64,000 nucleotides of DNA from NCBI GenBank assembly GCA_963770485.1, contig CAVYPX010000009.1, positions 1 to 64,000 of the forward strand. Direction: 5' to 3'. Origin of the DNA: CAVVEC01 sp963770485 (GTDB taxonomy: Bacteria > Acidobacteriota > Terriglobia > Terriglobales > Acidobacteriaceae). Below, one piece after another: positions 25,076-34,117 of this stretch. Numbering within the stretch: position 1 is the stretch's first letter; each line of letters opens with the position of its first letter. The position numbers were made by a program, and so were the translations under genes. The notes under the pieces were generated by a model that saw nothing but the letters and a program-made list of their open reading frames with translations, searched no databases and was not told where the DNA came from.

Positions 25076-26959
25076 TCAACGCTCGATTTCCCGGTTGGTC
25101 AAAATTGCTTTGCCTCCGCTGCGCGCGAGAACATAACGCCGCGCGCCATGCAGTTCTTTCGGGTCGTCCTGATCAGTCCACAAGAACACGCGCTCCGGCC
25201 CCGACCACAGCTCGTCAAAGGACGATTGCGTTTCCCAGACGCGTGGCGCATCCGGAAATTGCATCCCATACCACAAGTTGGCGCTGGGCTCATGCAGGAT
25301 GCGCAAAGGAATGCCGGTGTAAAAGTTCAAGCTCGATCCGGCCTCATATTCGCCATCCACCACCACCACATCTCCCGGCCGGTAATGCTGTTGAATTGCC
25401 AACGCGAGTTGCCTGGAAGAAAGAATCGGAGAAAAGGTTACAAACGCAGAGTGCACGCATGACAACACCGCTACCATCATCAACGCTAAGGCCAGATTGC
25501 CGCGCGCGGGATTCCCTTGCCTGCGGAAAATCCAATTCAGTCCGGTGCCCAAGAGAAATGCGAGTGAAAATCCCAACAACGGCCCCCGGAACGCTCCGGT
25601 TGCTTGTGGTGTGAGATCGAGAAAGTGTCCGAAGGAGAGAGCGTAGTCCTGAGGATTTTTCTTGAGCAAGTCGGCCAGATCGGTTCCGGGAGCGGGTGTC
25701 CTTGCCACGAGAAGAAAAAAACCGCCAACCAAAAATGCGGCGGCGCCCATTGCCAATAGCACGCCGGAAGAAATCCTTCCCGCCCGGCGCTCAGGACTCC
25801 CCAATCCTGAGCTCGCCTCGTGTTCGAGCCATCCCCCGACCAGCAACGCCAGGCCGGGCAATGCCGGGATCGTGTAATATTCCTGCCGACTCGAAAAACT
25901 AAAAAAGATCAGAATTACCAGCGCCCAGAGCAGGCAGAGCAGATTCGCTCGGCGCCTCGCATCGCCGCCGGAGTGCAATTCGCGCCAGCGGGCGGGAACG
26001 TTCTTCAGCGCTTGGGGCAGAAACGCAACCCAGGGCAGGAGCCACAACAAGATCAGCAGCCAGAAAATCCAAAGCGGCACCGTGTCATAGTCACGGGGCA
26101 CGCGCTTATTCAAATAGCGGAGAAAATGTTCATTCACGAAATAGAACCAAAGAAATCCACGGACGCTGCCCTGATCCGGATTGCGGAACGCCGCCAGAAT
26201 ATGCCAGGGGGCGGCAATCATCAGGAAAACCAGGGTGCTGGAGAGCAGCCGCAGACGCAGCAAATGCCGAAGATTCCGCGTGAGCACCAGATATAACCCG
26301 ATTACCGCCGCCGGAAAAACCAGGCCGATCAAGCCTTTCGTGAGTACATTCAGAGCGCAACTGGCGGCCAGCCCCCAACAGGTCCAGCGCGAGGGCGGGT
26401 CCTCATCCAGCGAGCGCAGAAAAAAAAGGAAACTCAGAGTAAGCCAGAGACAGACCAGCGTGTCAGGAATTAGAAAGCGGGTGAAGAGATAAGGTCCCAG
26501 CGCCGTTCCCAACACCAGCGCCGAATAGAACCCGCCTCGCTCCCCGAAAGCGCGGCGGCCGATTGAGTACGTAGCCAGAAGCAAAGCGAGGATGCCAAGC
26601 ATGAGCGGCAGGCGACTGCTCCAGTCTCTGACTCCGAACAGGAGATAGCTGGTGGCCACACCCCAATACATCAGCGGAGCTTTTTCCAGATAACGGACGC
26701 CGTTATTAATATGGAGCGTAACCCAGTCATGGTCGAGCACCATTTCGCGCGCCGCCTCAGCGTGCACGGTGTCGGCATCGTCAAGCAAGGCCGGAGTAAA
26801 CATTCCCGCCAGGTAGGTGGCAGCCCACAGCAGGACGATGATCAGAACAGAAGCCAAACGAACGTTTGATCGATCACTGGATGCTGAGGAAGGAAAATGA
26901 TACCCAGGACTGGCGTTCTGCGGAGCAGCAGACAAGTTCATGCAGAGTTCCGAAGGCAA
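25076..26959 (-). CDS. ArnT/PMT-family glycosyltransferase, multi-pass membrane protein
   Basis: 627 residues with about 12 membrane helices. The first extracytoplasmic loop has the GT-C signature (LLDDADTVHAEAAREM, an acidic pair, then NNGVRYLEKAPLMYW), as in ArnT and protein mannosyltransferases. These enzymes use polyprenyl-phosphate sugars on the periplasmic side to modify lipid A or proteins. A soluble C-terminal domain follows (VVVDGEYEAGSSLNFYTGIP), typical of bacterial ArnT-like proteins. The substrate cannot be told from the sequence. It stands alone, with parS-like sites downstream and MITE-like repeats upstream. Confidence 0.8.
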   Translation of the reverse strand: MPSELCMNLSAAPQNASPGYHFPSSASSDRSNVRLASVLIIVLLWAATYLAGMFTPALLDDADTVHAEAAREMVLDHDWVTLHINNGVRYLEKAPLMYWGVATSYLLFGVRDWSSRLPLMLGILALLLATYSIGRRAFGERGGFYSALVLGTALGPYLFTRFLIPDTLVCLWLTLSFLFFLRSLDEDPPSRWTCWGLAASCALNVLTKGLIGLVFPAAVIGLYLVLTRNLRHLLRLRLLSSTLVFLMIAAPWHILAAFRNPDQGSVRGFLWFYFVNEHFLRYLNKRVPRDYDTVPLWIFWLLILLWLLPWVAFLPQALKNVPARWRELHSGGDARRRANLLCLLWALVILIFFSFSSRQEYYTIPALPGLALLVGGWLEHEASSGLGSPERRAGRISSGVLLAMGAAAFLVGGFFLLVARTPAPGTDLADLLKKNPQDYALSFGHFLDLTPQATGAFRGPLLGFSLAFLLGTGLNWIFRRQGNPARGNLALALMMVAVLSCVHSAFVTFSPILSSRQLALAIQQHYRPGDVVVVDGEYEAGSSLNFYTGIPLRILHEPSANLWYGMQFPDAPRVWETQSSFDELWSGPERVFLWTDQDDPKELHGARRYVLARSGGKAILTNREIER

Positions 26960-27094
26960 TTATACGACCCTCCCGGATAGGCAGAGTTTGCGAGGCTCCT
27001 CGTATCAAACGTCATCCTGAGAGGCTGTGACTTTTTTGCTTTCTCGCATTTCAGGATTACATGGCATGTCACGAATTCATCGAATTTTCAAATC

Positions 27095-27307
27095 TGTCAT
27101 CCTGAGCGCAGCGGCCGCTTCGCGAAGCGAAGCGGCCACGGAGTCGAAGGACCCCTATTCGCATGGGGCAGGATGAATTTAGAAAGGCGTTTTCACGAGG
27201 CTGCGAAGCGAAATTCCCTGTAAGGCCTGCGCCAGGCTTCAGAGTCACAGGGTCCTTCGACTGCGTTGTCGTGCGCTTCGCGCGCGACAACTTCGCTCAG
27301 GATGACA
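27095..27307. repeat. MITE-like element with TGTCATCCTGAG ends
   Basis: It starts TGTCATCCTGAGCGCAGCGG and ends CGCTCAGGATGACA, an inverted terminal repeat. Each end carries an internal hairpin (for example GGCCGCTTCGCGAAGCGAAG) and a GAGTCGAAGGACCC / GGGTCCTTCGAC block. It has no coding capacity. Related elements lie at 27343-27591, 29862-30084 and 56046-56174, and a partial copy near 27010. Confidence 0.65.
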
Positions 27308-27342
27308 GATCTTTGAGGGTGCGGTGAATTGGTGAAGTGCCA

Positions 27343-27591
27343 TGTCATCCTGCAATACCAGAAAAAAGTCACAGGCTCTGAGCAGAGCGGCAGTTTCGCG
27401 GAGCGAAGCTGCCGTGGAGTCGAGGGACCCCGCAGGGACGAGCAGCGGGATAAACATCGCAAGGTGTTTCTGTGACGGTCCGCGCTGACCGGTGAGAACT
27501 CCCTGGAGTGGCTTTGTTGGAATTGGCGAACTCGGGGTCCTTCGACTGCGTTGTCGTGCCCTTCGCGCACGACAACTTCACTCAGGATGAC
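27343..27591. repeat. MITE-like element, second copy
   Basis: TGTCATCCTG at the left and CTCAGGATGAC at the right, with the internal blocks GAGTCGAGGGACCCC and GGGTCCTTCGACTGCG. It is adjacent to the previous copy. Together they fill most of the 680-base gap between the ArnT-like gene and the histidine kinase, and no gene was seen there. Confidence 0.6.
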
Positions 27592-27636
27592 CAAGCTAAA
27601 TGCGGAAACTGGGCCTGCATTTTCGGTCACACCAAA

Positions 27637-29640
27637 CTAGCCGGAGGAGGTCGCCGCTGAAGCCAGCGGTTCATCCCCTTCCAGGACCGCGCGGATTTTA
27701 TCCGCCAATGTTTTCAGGGAGAAAGGCTTCTGCAGGAAACGAGTCGTAACATCGATCTTTCCGTGGCGCAGAACGGTAGCCTCGGCATAGCCGGAAACGA
27801 ACAGAACTTTCATCTTCGGCCGTTCCGCCGCCAACTGTTCTGCCAACCTGGGACCGCTCATTTTCGGCATCACGACATCGCTAACCATCAGATGGATCGG
27901 GCCACAATATTCCCGCGACGCGCGCAGCGCGTCCTCTCCATCGCTCGCCTCCAGCACCATGTAACCGCTGCGTGTGAGGAACTCCCGCGCGGACTGCCGG
28001 ACCGGCGCCTCGTCCTCTACCAATAGCAAGGTCTCACATCCATGCGGGGACTTTCCCGCAGTCTTTGTGGCCTGTACCTCTTCACCCGCCGATTGCACGC
28101 GAGGCAAATAAACTTTGAACGTGGTTCCCAGTCCGGGCTCGCTGTATACCCAGATGAAGCCGCTGCTCTGTTTCACGATGCCATACACTGTCGCCAGGCC
28201 CAGCCCGGTTCCTTTCCCCGCTTCTTTGGTGGTGTAAAAAGGCTCGAAGATGTGCGCGAGATGTTCGGTGGCAATGCCCTCACCCGTGTCTGTGACCGCG
28301 AGCATCACATAGTCTCCAGGTGGGACGATGGAATGTCGCTGCGCGTAAGCCTCATCCAGGCGCATGCTCGCGGTTTCGATGGTAAGCTTGCCGCCGCGGG
28401 GCATGGCATCGCGCGCATTCGCTGCCAGGTTCATCAGCACTTGCTCGATTTGCACCGGGTCCGCCTTTACCTTGCCCAAGTCTTGTCCGGGAACAAACAC
28501 CAGCTGAATATCTTCCCCAATCAAGCGTGGCAGCATCCTGCTGGTCTGCCCGGCCACCGAATTCAAATCGAGAACGTGCAGTGACTGCATCTGCTTGCGG
28601 CCAAATGCCAGCAACTGGCGGGTCAGATCAGCGGCGCGGCGGGATGCGGTAATGATCTCGCCAACATTTTGCCGTAGCGGATCTTCCGCCGTGAGTGAAT
28701 CCTGCATGAGCTCGGCGTAGGCACTGATCACCATCAGCAAGTTATTAAAATCATGGGCCACGCCGCCGGCCAGCCTGCCGATGGCGTCCATTTTCTGCGC
28801 CTGTTGCAGTTCCGACTCCAGCCGGCGCTGATCGGTGATGTCCCGCCCCGTGGAGATAAAATGCGTAATCTGTCCCTCCGGATTGCGCAGCGGCGTGATG
28901 GTTTTTTCGATTGTGATAGTTTCGCCATTCTTTTTCCGGTTCATCACAACCCCGCGGAAGGCGTGGCCGGAAAGCACCGTGTCCCACATCTCTTCGTAGA
29001 GTTCGCCAGCCTGTTGCTCAGACTTAAGAATGCCGAGGGTCTGTCCGATGACTTCTTCTCTTGGGTATCCGGTCACAGTTTCGAAAGCGGGGTTGACGTA
29101 TTCCAGGACCCCCGACGAATCCGTAATCATCGCCAAATCGGGAGATTGCTCCACGGTGCGCCTGAGTTTGTGCAACATTTCTTCCGAGTCCTGGTGCTGC
29201 CTCTGCCTGCGGTAAGCGTGAATCGCACTAAGAATTGGAAGAGCCATGCACGCGCCCGTGCGGTTACATCCGGACCTGCATTCGCAGGCTACGGCTTCAA
29301 TCAAGGCCTCGACCGTCACATCATTTACGGAATCGCGGAGAAAGATGACGGGGCTCCGGGGAGCATTCTGTCTTGTTTGATCCAGCCCTGCTTGATCCAC
29401 CCATGGCAGGGCCGCCTCGTCGCTCGACTTGTAATCGCAGAGCACCAGGTCATACTTTGTTTCTTTCAACCGCGCGAGCGCTTCTTCGCACGAGCGAGCG
29501 CGATCGAGCTGTAGTCGCTTTCCCGTATCCCAGATCAGCAGATCGCGCAGCCGGGCAAAGCCGTCCTCGTTGTCTCCCACGAACAACAAATGCATCGCGT
29601 GGTCGGGGGGTTGCGGAGTTTGTGTGTCTTGCATTTCCAA
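27637..29640 (-). CDS. Hybrid sensor histidine kinase (REC-like, PAS, HisKA, HATPase, REC)
   Basis: 667 residues without membrane helices, so cytoplasmic. In order: an N-terminal receiver-like domain (about 15-140, LLFVGDNEDGFARLRDLL, DLVLCDYKSSDE) with a Cys-rich insert (CECRSGCNRTGAC), a PAS domain (EYVNPAFETVTGYPREEVIG), the phosphorylation helix IGRLAGGVAHDFNNLLMV, the ATP-binding domain (DTGEGIATEHLAHIFEPFY, GKGTGLGLATVYGIVKQ) and a C-terminal receiver (LLLVEDEAP, SDVVMPKMSG, LQKPFSLKTL). The Cys cluster could bind metal or sense redox, which is speculation. No cognate regulator is adjacent. Confidence 0.85.
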   Translation of the reverse strand: MEMQDTQTPQPPDHAMHLLFVGDNEDGFARLRDLLIWDTGKRLQLDRARSCEEALARLKETKYDLVLCDYKSSDEAALPWVDQAGLDQTRQNAPRSPVIFLRDSVNDVTVEALIEAVACECRSGCNRTGACMALPILSAIHAYRRQRQHQDSEEMLHKLRRTVEQSPDLAMITDSSGVLEYVNPAFETVTGYPREEVIGQTLGILKSEQQAGELYEEMWDTVLSGHAFRGVVMNRKKNGETITIEKTITPLRNPEGQITHFISTGRDITDQRRLESELQQAQKMDAIGRLAGGVAHDFNNLLMVISAYAELMQDSLTAEDPLRQNVGEIITASRRAADLTRQLLAFGRKQMQSLHVLDLNSVAGQTSRMLPRLIGEDIQLVFVPGQDLGKVKADPVQIEQVLMNLAANARDAMPRGGKLTIETASMRLDEAYAQRHSIVPPGDYVMLAVTDTGEGIATEHLAHIFEPFYTTKEAGKGTGLGLATVYGIVKQSSGFIWVYSEPGLGTTFKVYLPRVQSAGEEVQATKTAGKSPHGCETLLLVEDEAPVRQSAREFLTRSGYMVLEASDGEDALRASREYCGPIHLMVSDVVMPKMSGPRLAEQLAAERPKMKVLFVSGYAEATVLRHGKIDVTTRFLQKPFSLKTLADKIRAVLEGDEPLASAATSSG

Positions 29641-30300
29641 ACGCTCTCGTGACTTACATCGGAAGCCGATCAGCGGAGCATCGCGGCTAGAGGAGGGATT
29701 CTAAAAAGAAAGCTGAGTGCGGTTCCGATTCAGGAAAGAGGACTTTTCAGGAAACGATGGAAACAGGCGTAACCGTTGACTGGGGGAAAAGCCGACGCCC
29801 AGCAGCGCGAGTTGATGAGCATTGCGTGACCGAGCGACCAAGCGGCGGATCACTCTACAACTGTCATGCTGAGCGAGCACGAATGCGAGCAGCGAGTCGA
29901 AGAATCCCTACGATTCCTGTTTCCCCGGGCTGAGACAAGGCGTTCGGACGAGGCATCGATTGCGGGTCGGTTCGAGGGGCGCCGCGTGGGGAGAATTCCC
30001 AGGGACAGGTTCGGTGGACAGACGCCGTAGGGGTCCTTCGACTCGCGTTCCCGCTCTGCGGGACTCGGGCTCGCTCAGGATGACGGTTCACCGGCCACAA
30101 CGGCCTCGCGCCCCAGTTTGTCCCCCAAGAAAAGCCGTTCAATACCTTAAGTGAAAGAGACTTTCGTCCCGTTATCCGGGCAAATCTGCGGCTTGCATGA
30201 CCAACGTAACCCAAACCGAGACCTAGGCTGCTGCGTCCCAATCGAGTGCCGATAGATTATGTAGCGGAGGAAACTGTCTCTGACTCGTAACCGTCATTAT
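29641..30300. other. Intergenic region dominated by a MITE-like repeat
   Basis: About 660 bases without a recognised gene. A repeat element occupies 29862-30084. The start of the next gene is preceded by GGAGG at 30266. Confidence 0.5.
29862..30084. repeat. MITE-like element, third copy
   Basis: The left end TGTCATGCTGAGCGAGCACG and right end GGCTCGCTCAGGATGAC are inverted repeats over about 45-50 bases. The inner flanks also match (GAGTCGAAGAATCCCTAC against GTAGGGGTCCTTCGACTC). The 120-base centre is unrelated to the other copies. Confidence 0.65.
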
Positions 30301-31200
30301 TTGCTATTGGCCCTGGCGCTCCTGTTTCTTTCGAGCGCCTTCGCTTTCGGCGAGTCGTCAGAAGCTCCAGACTTAACCTATCGCAGCACGGTTGCCGAAG
30401 TGCGTCTGACGTTCTTCGCGACCGATGAACACAACCACACAGTACGCACTCTTCAGCCGGGCGACTTTGCCGTGGTGGATGACGGCCTGGTGATCCGGGA
30501 TTTCCGCAGCTTCACGCGATCCGACGTGACCAGCCCGGATGTCATCGTGCTGGTTGATTCCAGTGAATCAGTCGGGTCCCGCCGTAGAGATGAGATTGCG
30601 CAGGTGCTGCAGTTGATCTCCCAGCCGCAGTGGATTGTGGAGGACAAGATTTCAATCTGGTCCTTTGGGGGCCTGGGGCCCAGCGTGCTTTGTGCCGGCA
30701 ACTGCCGGAGTTCGCTTCCTGCCGACCGGTTTCTGGCGGCGCCGGCGGGTGGTTTGACGCCTTTGTTCGACGCCATTGTATTCGCTGCCAGACTGCTTGC
30801 GCAGCGTCGCGATCCGCGGGACCGGCCCGTGCTTATCCTTTTTTCTGACGGCCAAGACACTATCAGCAGAAATTCGTTCTCACAGGCGATTGAGGCAGCC
30901 CTGGGCAGTGATGCCCAGATCTACGCCGTAGACGCAAACGACCCGCAGCGGTTCTCCGAGGGCCCGCGCACGCTGCAAGAGTTGGCAGATGCTACCGGCG
31001 GACGCTACTTCCGCGTGCAAGACGACGCAGGCAAAGTGCTGGACGCCGTGCTCGAAGATTTGCACGCAACCTATGTCGCGACCTACAAACCACCAAACCA
31101 TGGGGAGGGGCTCCACTCGGTTCGCATTCTGCCCACCCATAACCTGAATCTAAAATTTTATTGCCGGCGAAGTTACTACTATCAAGGCAGTACTCGCTGA
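30301..31200 (+). CDS. Secreted VWFA-domain protein (Acidobacteriota VWFA-related family)
   Basis: At least 299 residues. A signal segment (LLALALLFLSSAFAFGE) precedes a beta domain (VRLTFFATDEHNHTVRTLQPG) and a von Willebrand A domain (about 75-270). Its MIDAS motif is visible as VIVLVDSSESVGS, with LILFSDGQDT later. The start is unclear: TTG at 30301 has no ribosome site, while GGAGG at 30266 would fit in-frame CTG codons at 30274 or 30280. The family (TIGR03436-like) is abundant in Acidobacteriota and of unknown role. A small secreted protein follows and may be co-transcribed. Confidence 0.8.
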   Translation: MLLALALLFLSSAFAFGESSEAPDLTYRSTVAEVRLTFFATDEHNHTVRTLQPGDFAVVDDGLVIRDFRSFTRSDVTSPDVIVLVDSSESVGSRRRDEIAQVLQLISQPQWIVEDKISIWSFGGLGPSVLCAGNCRSSLPADRFLAAPAGGLTPLFDAIVFAARLLAQRRDPRDRPVLILFSDGQDTISRNSFSQAIEAALGSDAQIYAVDANDPQRFSEGPRTLQELADATGGRYFRVQDDAGKVLDAVLEDLHATYVATYKPPNHGEGLHSVRILPTHNLNLKFYCRRSYYYQGSTR

Positions 31201-31210
31201 TTGAGGGCTC

Positions 31211-31669
31211 ATGACACGCACATTCTTGCTGATCCTGGTATTTTGCAGTCTGCTAACTTCTCTTTCTGCACAGACGGGGATTTACCAGCAGGGCACGGTC
31301 GTCAGAATGCGTATGGGGGAGTGCCTGGCGCCCCAACGCGGGTTTATGGCGTCGCTCTCCGGCCACCCGGTGTCGCAGAGCGACGAACTCTGCCCCGAGT
31401 ACACTCTGGTGGCGGAAAAAGTTGTTTACACCATCGTTGGGAAGACGTCGAATCAGCTCATACCACTTGCCGAGAGCATCGACTTCCGTTTCAAGAACAA
31501 TGAAATCATGGTCCGGGTCGATGATGCACGGCACGAAGCACGATTCGCGGTGAGAGAAATGACGCTTCGATCCGCATGGGAACGCAACCGGCAATACACC
31601 CAGGATGAGACCAGCGTTCCAGAGCGCCGGCATCCGGACCCCGCCATCGTTATGGGGGATACTCGGTAA
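31211..31669 (+). CDS. Small secreted hypothetical protein
   Basis: 152 residues beginning with a signal peptide (FLLILVFCSLLTSLSAQTG). The mature part has two cysteines (GECLAPQRG, SDELCPEY) and a beta-rich pattern (VVRMRMGECL, YTIVGKTSNQLIPLAE). It starts ten bases after the VWFA gene and is probably in its operon. No family was recognised. Confidence 0.65.
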   Translation: MTRTFLLILVFCSLLTSLSAQTGIYQQGTVVRMRMGECLAPQRGFMASLSGHPVSQSDELCPEYTLVAEKVVYTIVGKTSNQLIPLAESIDFRFKNNEIMVRVDDARHEARFAVREMTLRSAWERNRQYTQDETSVPERRHPDPAIVMGDTR

Positions 31670-31675
31670 GGCTTC

Positions 31676-31747
31676 ACAGATTTTGCCTGCCAATGTTTTC
31701 AGCGAGAAAGGCTTCTGCAGGAACTCTTTCGTCCGCATCCGCCAAGG
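31676..31747 (-). pseudogene. Receiver-domain C-terminal remnant
   Basis: Minus-strand reading gives TKEFLQKPFSLKTLAGKICE, the last helix of a response-regulator receiver. It nearly matches the end of the hybrid kinase at 27637 (RFLQKPFSLKTLADKI). At DNA level 31689-31723 equals 27704-27738 with one mismatch. Nothing upstream completes a gene. It is a fragment left by duplication or deletion. Confidence 0.65.
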
Positions 31748-31829
31748 AATCCCGAAGCTATGACTGTCTACCTTCTGTGTCATTCATATATAATCGCCCA
31801 GCCGCGGTCCCCTGGCGCGAGGTGCTTCT

Positions 31830-32567
31830 GTGATTCCGATCTGGAGAGCCAAGGAGCAAGTGAAACGTCAATCGAAGAATGCGGCTTCCTCCTTGGAACA
31901 TCGGCTCAGCGCGTATGCTCTCGCGGCCAGTGCGGCGGGAGTTGGGATGCTGGCACTGGCGAATGCAGCAGAAGCCAAGATCGTTTATAGGAAGGCGAAG
32001 GTGGGCATTGCCCCTCCAGACAGGGCTCCTCTCGACCTCAATCACGACGGGAAGACCGACTTTTTTCTAAGGGACACCTATTTCACCTTTTTCGGGGGAG
32101 CGAACGCGCTTCTTTCGGTTGCCCCCGCGCGAGGGGCGAACCAAATCGCAGGATACAGCCGTGGCGGGCACTACGCATCTGCCCTTGCGTCCGGAGCCCC
32201 GATCGGTTCGAAGGCCCCTTTTGGCGCCGGTGCCGAGGTCATGGCACGAGCCGTGTTTACTGGCATTACAGGCGCCTGCTACGGTGCTTGGGCCAATGTG
32301 CAGAATCGGTATCTGGGTCTCAGGTTTTCGATCAAGGGCAAGATTCACTACGGCTGGGCACGCCTGAGCGTTAGTTGCCCAAGCAAGGTCATTTCCGCCA
32401 CTCTGACCGGCTACGCTTACGAAACCATTCCAAACAAGCCGATCATCGCGGGGAAGACTAAGGGACCCGATGTCACGGTTGAACCGCCCGGTCTCGGTGA
32501 TCTGGCGCGAGGAGTCTCCGGGCTCTCGGCCTGGCGCAGAACAAACTCGGTCGCGGCTCCCCGCTAG
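31830..32567 (+). CDS. Exported hypothetical protein with Ca-binding-like loop
   Basis: 245 residues from a GTG preceded by GAGGTG. A charged N-terminus precedes a hydrophobic segment ending in an AEA-type cleavage site (AGVGMLALANAAEA). The mature part starts with LDLNHDGKTDFFL, an EF-hand/FG-GAP-like DxNxDG loop. It ends with HYGWARLSVSCPSK and ETIPNKPIIAG, a block common in Acidobacteriota exported proteins of unknown function. It is transcribed alone. Confidence 0.65.
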   Translation: MIPIWRAKEQVKRQSKNAASSLEHRLSAYALAASAAGVGMLALANAAEAKIVYRKAKVGIAPPDRAPLDLNHDGKTDFFLRDTYFTFFGGANALLSVAPARGANQIAGYSRGGHYASALASGAPIGSKAPFGAGAEVMARAVFTGITGACYGAWANVQNRYLGLRFSIKGKIHYGWARLSVSCPSKVISATLTGYAYETIPNKPIIAGKTKGPDVTVEPPGLGDLARGVSGLSAWRRTNSVAAPR

Positions 32568-32601
32568 GTCTGGGCGATGTCCGTCGAGGGGATCTTGGCC
32601 T

Positions 32602-32617
32602 TGTGACCTTCATCACA
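32602..32617. promoter_or_regulatory. Crp/HcpR-type operator upstream of the TPR operon
   Basis: TGTGACCTTCATCACA fits TGTGA-N6-TCACA exactly. It lies 122 bases before the TPR gene at 32739. The box at 47733-47748 differs at one position in the spacer only, so a common Crp/Fnr-family regulator is likely. Confidence 0.65.
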
Positions 32618-32738
32618 TCTCCTTGTGATTACCAGCGCAGTCGTCATTGCGGCCGCGGCGGTATTGTGCAGACAGTATATTTCGACTGCCCAAAATCCCG
32701 GAGCTCACTCCGCGGCCAGAAAGGTGGGTAGACAGAGA

Positions 32739-33395
32739 ATGGCAAATACGTCCACTGAACCAGGAGCGGTAATTTGGAACACGAAGCAGGTCTATGTGAT
32801 GGCGGGCACCTGCCTGTTGTTGGGTTTGGCCTTGGGCTACTTGTTCCGGGGCTCGGAGACTCGCTCGCGGTTGACCGCGCCGGGCGGAGTTACACAACCG
32901 GCGGTTCAGCCGGGTTCTGGCGCGGGCATGCATCAGATGCCCACGCTGGAGCAGATGAAGCAGATGGCGGATAAGCAGGCCGAACCGCTCCTGCTGAAGC
33001 TGAAAGACGACCCCAGGAATGCCTCGTTGCTGGCTCAGATCGGCAAGACCTACGAGGCTACGCATCAATTCAAGGACGCGGCAGGTTACTTTCAGAAATC
33101 TTTGGAAATCAATCCCAAGGATATTGCCACTCGGGTCGAAATGGCCTCCTGCGTATACTACGGCGGTGATGCCGATGGCGCCCTCGGCCAGCTGCAGCGA
33201 TCGCTGAAGGACGACCCAGGAAATGCCAATGCGCTGTTCAATCTGGGTTACATCCGATGGAAGGGTAAGAACGACGTTAAGGGCGCAGTGGCTGCATGGG
33301 AACAGTTACTGAAATCCAATCCCAGGCTGGAAGAAGCCAAGAAGTCACAGGTGGAAAAGCTGATTGCCGATGCCCGCCAGCACGGCGCGAGCTGA
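32739..33395 (+). CDS. Membrane-anchored TPR protein, CcmH/NrfG-like
   Basis: 218 residues. The ATG at 32739 follows AAGGTGGG; the frame stays open upstream to 32625. One membrane helix (VMAGTCLLLGLALGYLF, then RGSE) is followed by a Met-rich linker (MHQMPTLEQMKQMADKQ) and about three TPRs (LLAQIGKTYEATHQFKDAA, ANALFNLGYIRWKG). The anchor-plus-TPR design resembles NrfG/CcmH, which present apocytochromes for heme attachment. That role would fit the shared Crp-type box with the cytochrome cluster, but it is inference. The next gene is a tandem paralogue. Confidence 0.75.
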   Translation: MANTSTEPGAVIWNTKQVYVMAGTCLLLGLALGYLFRGSETRSRLTAPGGVTQPAVQPGSGAGMHQMPTLEQMKQMADKQAEPLLLKLKDDPRNASLLAQIGKTYEATHQFKDAAGYFQKSLEINPKDIATRVEMASCVYYGGDADGALGQLQRSLKDDPGNANALFNLGYIRWKGKNDVKGAVAAWEQLLKSNPRLEEAKKSQVEKLIADARQHGAS

Positions 33396-33430
33396 AGATC
33401 GTATGACGAGAAATTCAAGGAGCGATAGAA

Positions 33431-34102
33431 ATGTCTGAGATCAAGCGCACATCAAGCCAGAGCTGGACCAGTCCGCAGGCCTACACGCTGGCGGTTATCT
33501 GCCTGATGATCGGTGTGGTGGGCGGATGGCTGTTCCGCGGCTCGGAATCACCGGCCACAGTTCCAACGGTTGAGAGTTCGTCGGCTCCGGGTGGAATGGG
33601 CACGGGCATGAGTGCACCGCCGACGGCCGAACAGATAAAGAAAATGGCCGACACTCAGGCAGCGCCGTTGCTGGAACAGCTTAAGTCCGAGCCCACCAAT
33701 GCGGACTTGCTGGCAAAGGTCGGCAACATTTATTACGACACGCACCAGTATCCCATTGCCATTGATTACTATCAGCGCTCGCTCAAGCTGCAGCCCACCA
33801 ATTCCGGAGTGCGAACCGATATGGCCACTGCTTATTGGTATGTCGGCGACGCAGACACGGCGATTCGCGAGTTCAATCAGGCCCTTTCGTATGAGCCAAA
33901 CAAGGCGAACGCTTTGTTCAATCTGGGCATCGTCAAGTGGCAAGGCAAGATGGACATCAAAGGCGCCGTGGACACATGGCAGAAGCTGCTCGATACCAAC
34001 CCAAATTATGAGAATAAGGAAAAGGTTCAGCAGCTGATCGCAGAAGCACAGAAGCATTCGAGCATTAAACCCGGAACTCCGGCGAAACCGCTGACTCCAT
34101 AA
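33431..34102 (+). CDS. Membrane-anchored TPR protein, tandem paralogue
   Basis: 223 residues with the ribosome site AAGGAG. It has the same plan as the gene 35 bases upstream: a membrane helix ending GGWLFRGSE, the linker TAEQIKKMADTQAAPLLEQL and TPRs (AKVGNIYYDTHQYPIAIDYY, ALFNLGIVKWQG). The two arose by tandem duplication and sit in one operon with the membrane protein at 34118. The probable role is periplasmic protein-protein contact. Confidence 0.75.
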   Translation: MSEIKRTSSQSWTSPQAYTLAVICLMIGVVGGWLFRGSESPATVPTVESSSAPGGMGTGMSAPPTAEQIKKMADTQAAPLLEQLKSEPTNADLLAKVGNIYYDTHQYPIAIDYYQRSLKLQPTNSGVRTDMATAYWYVGDADTAIREFNQALSYEPNKANALFNLGIVKWQGKMDIKGAVDTWQKLLDTNPNYENKEKVQQLIAEAQKHSSIKPGTPAKPLTP

Positions 34103-34117
34103 CCGGGCGCGACGATT

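Noticed and set aside
29900..30090. tRNA-like or small RNA hairpins
   Set aside because: The stems are the ends of a MITE-like repeat; no cloverleaf or anticodon arm can be drawn.
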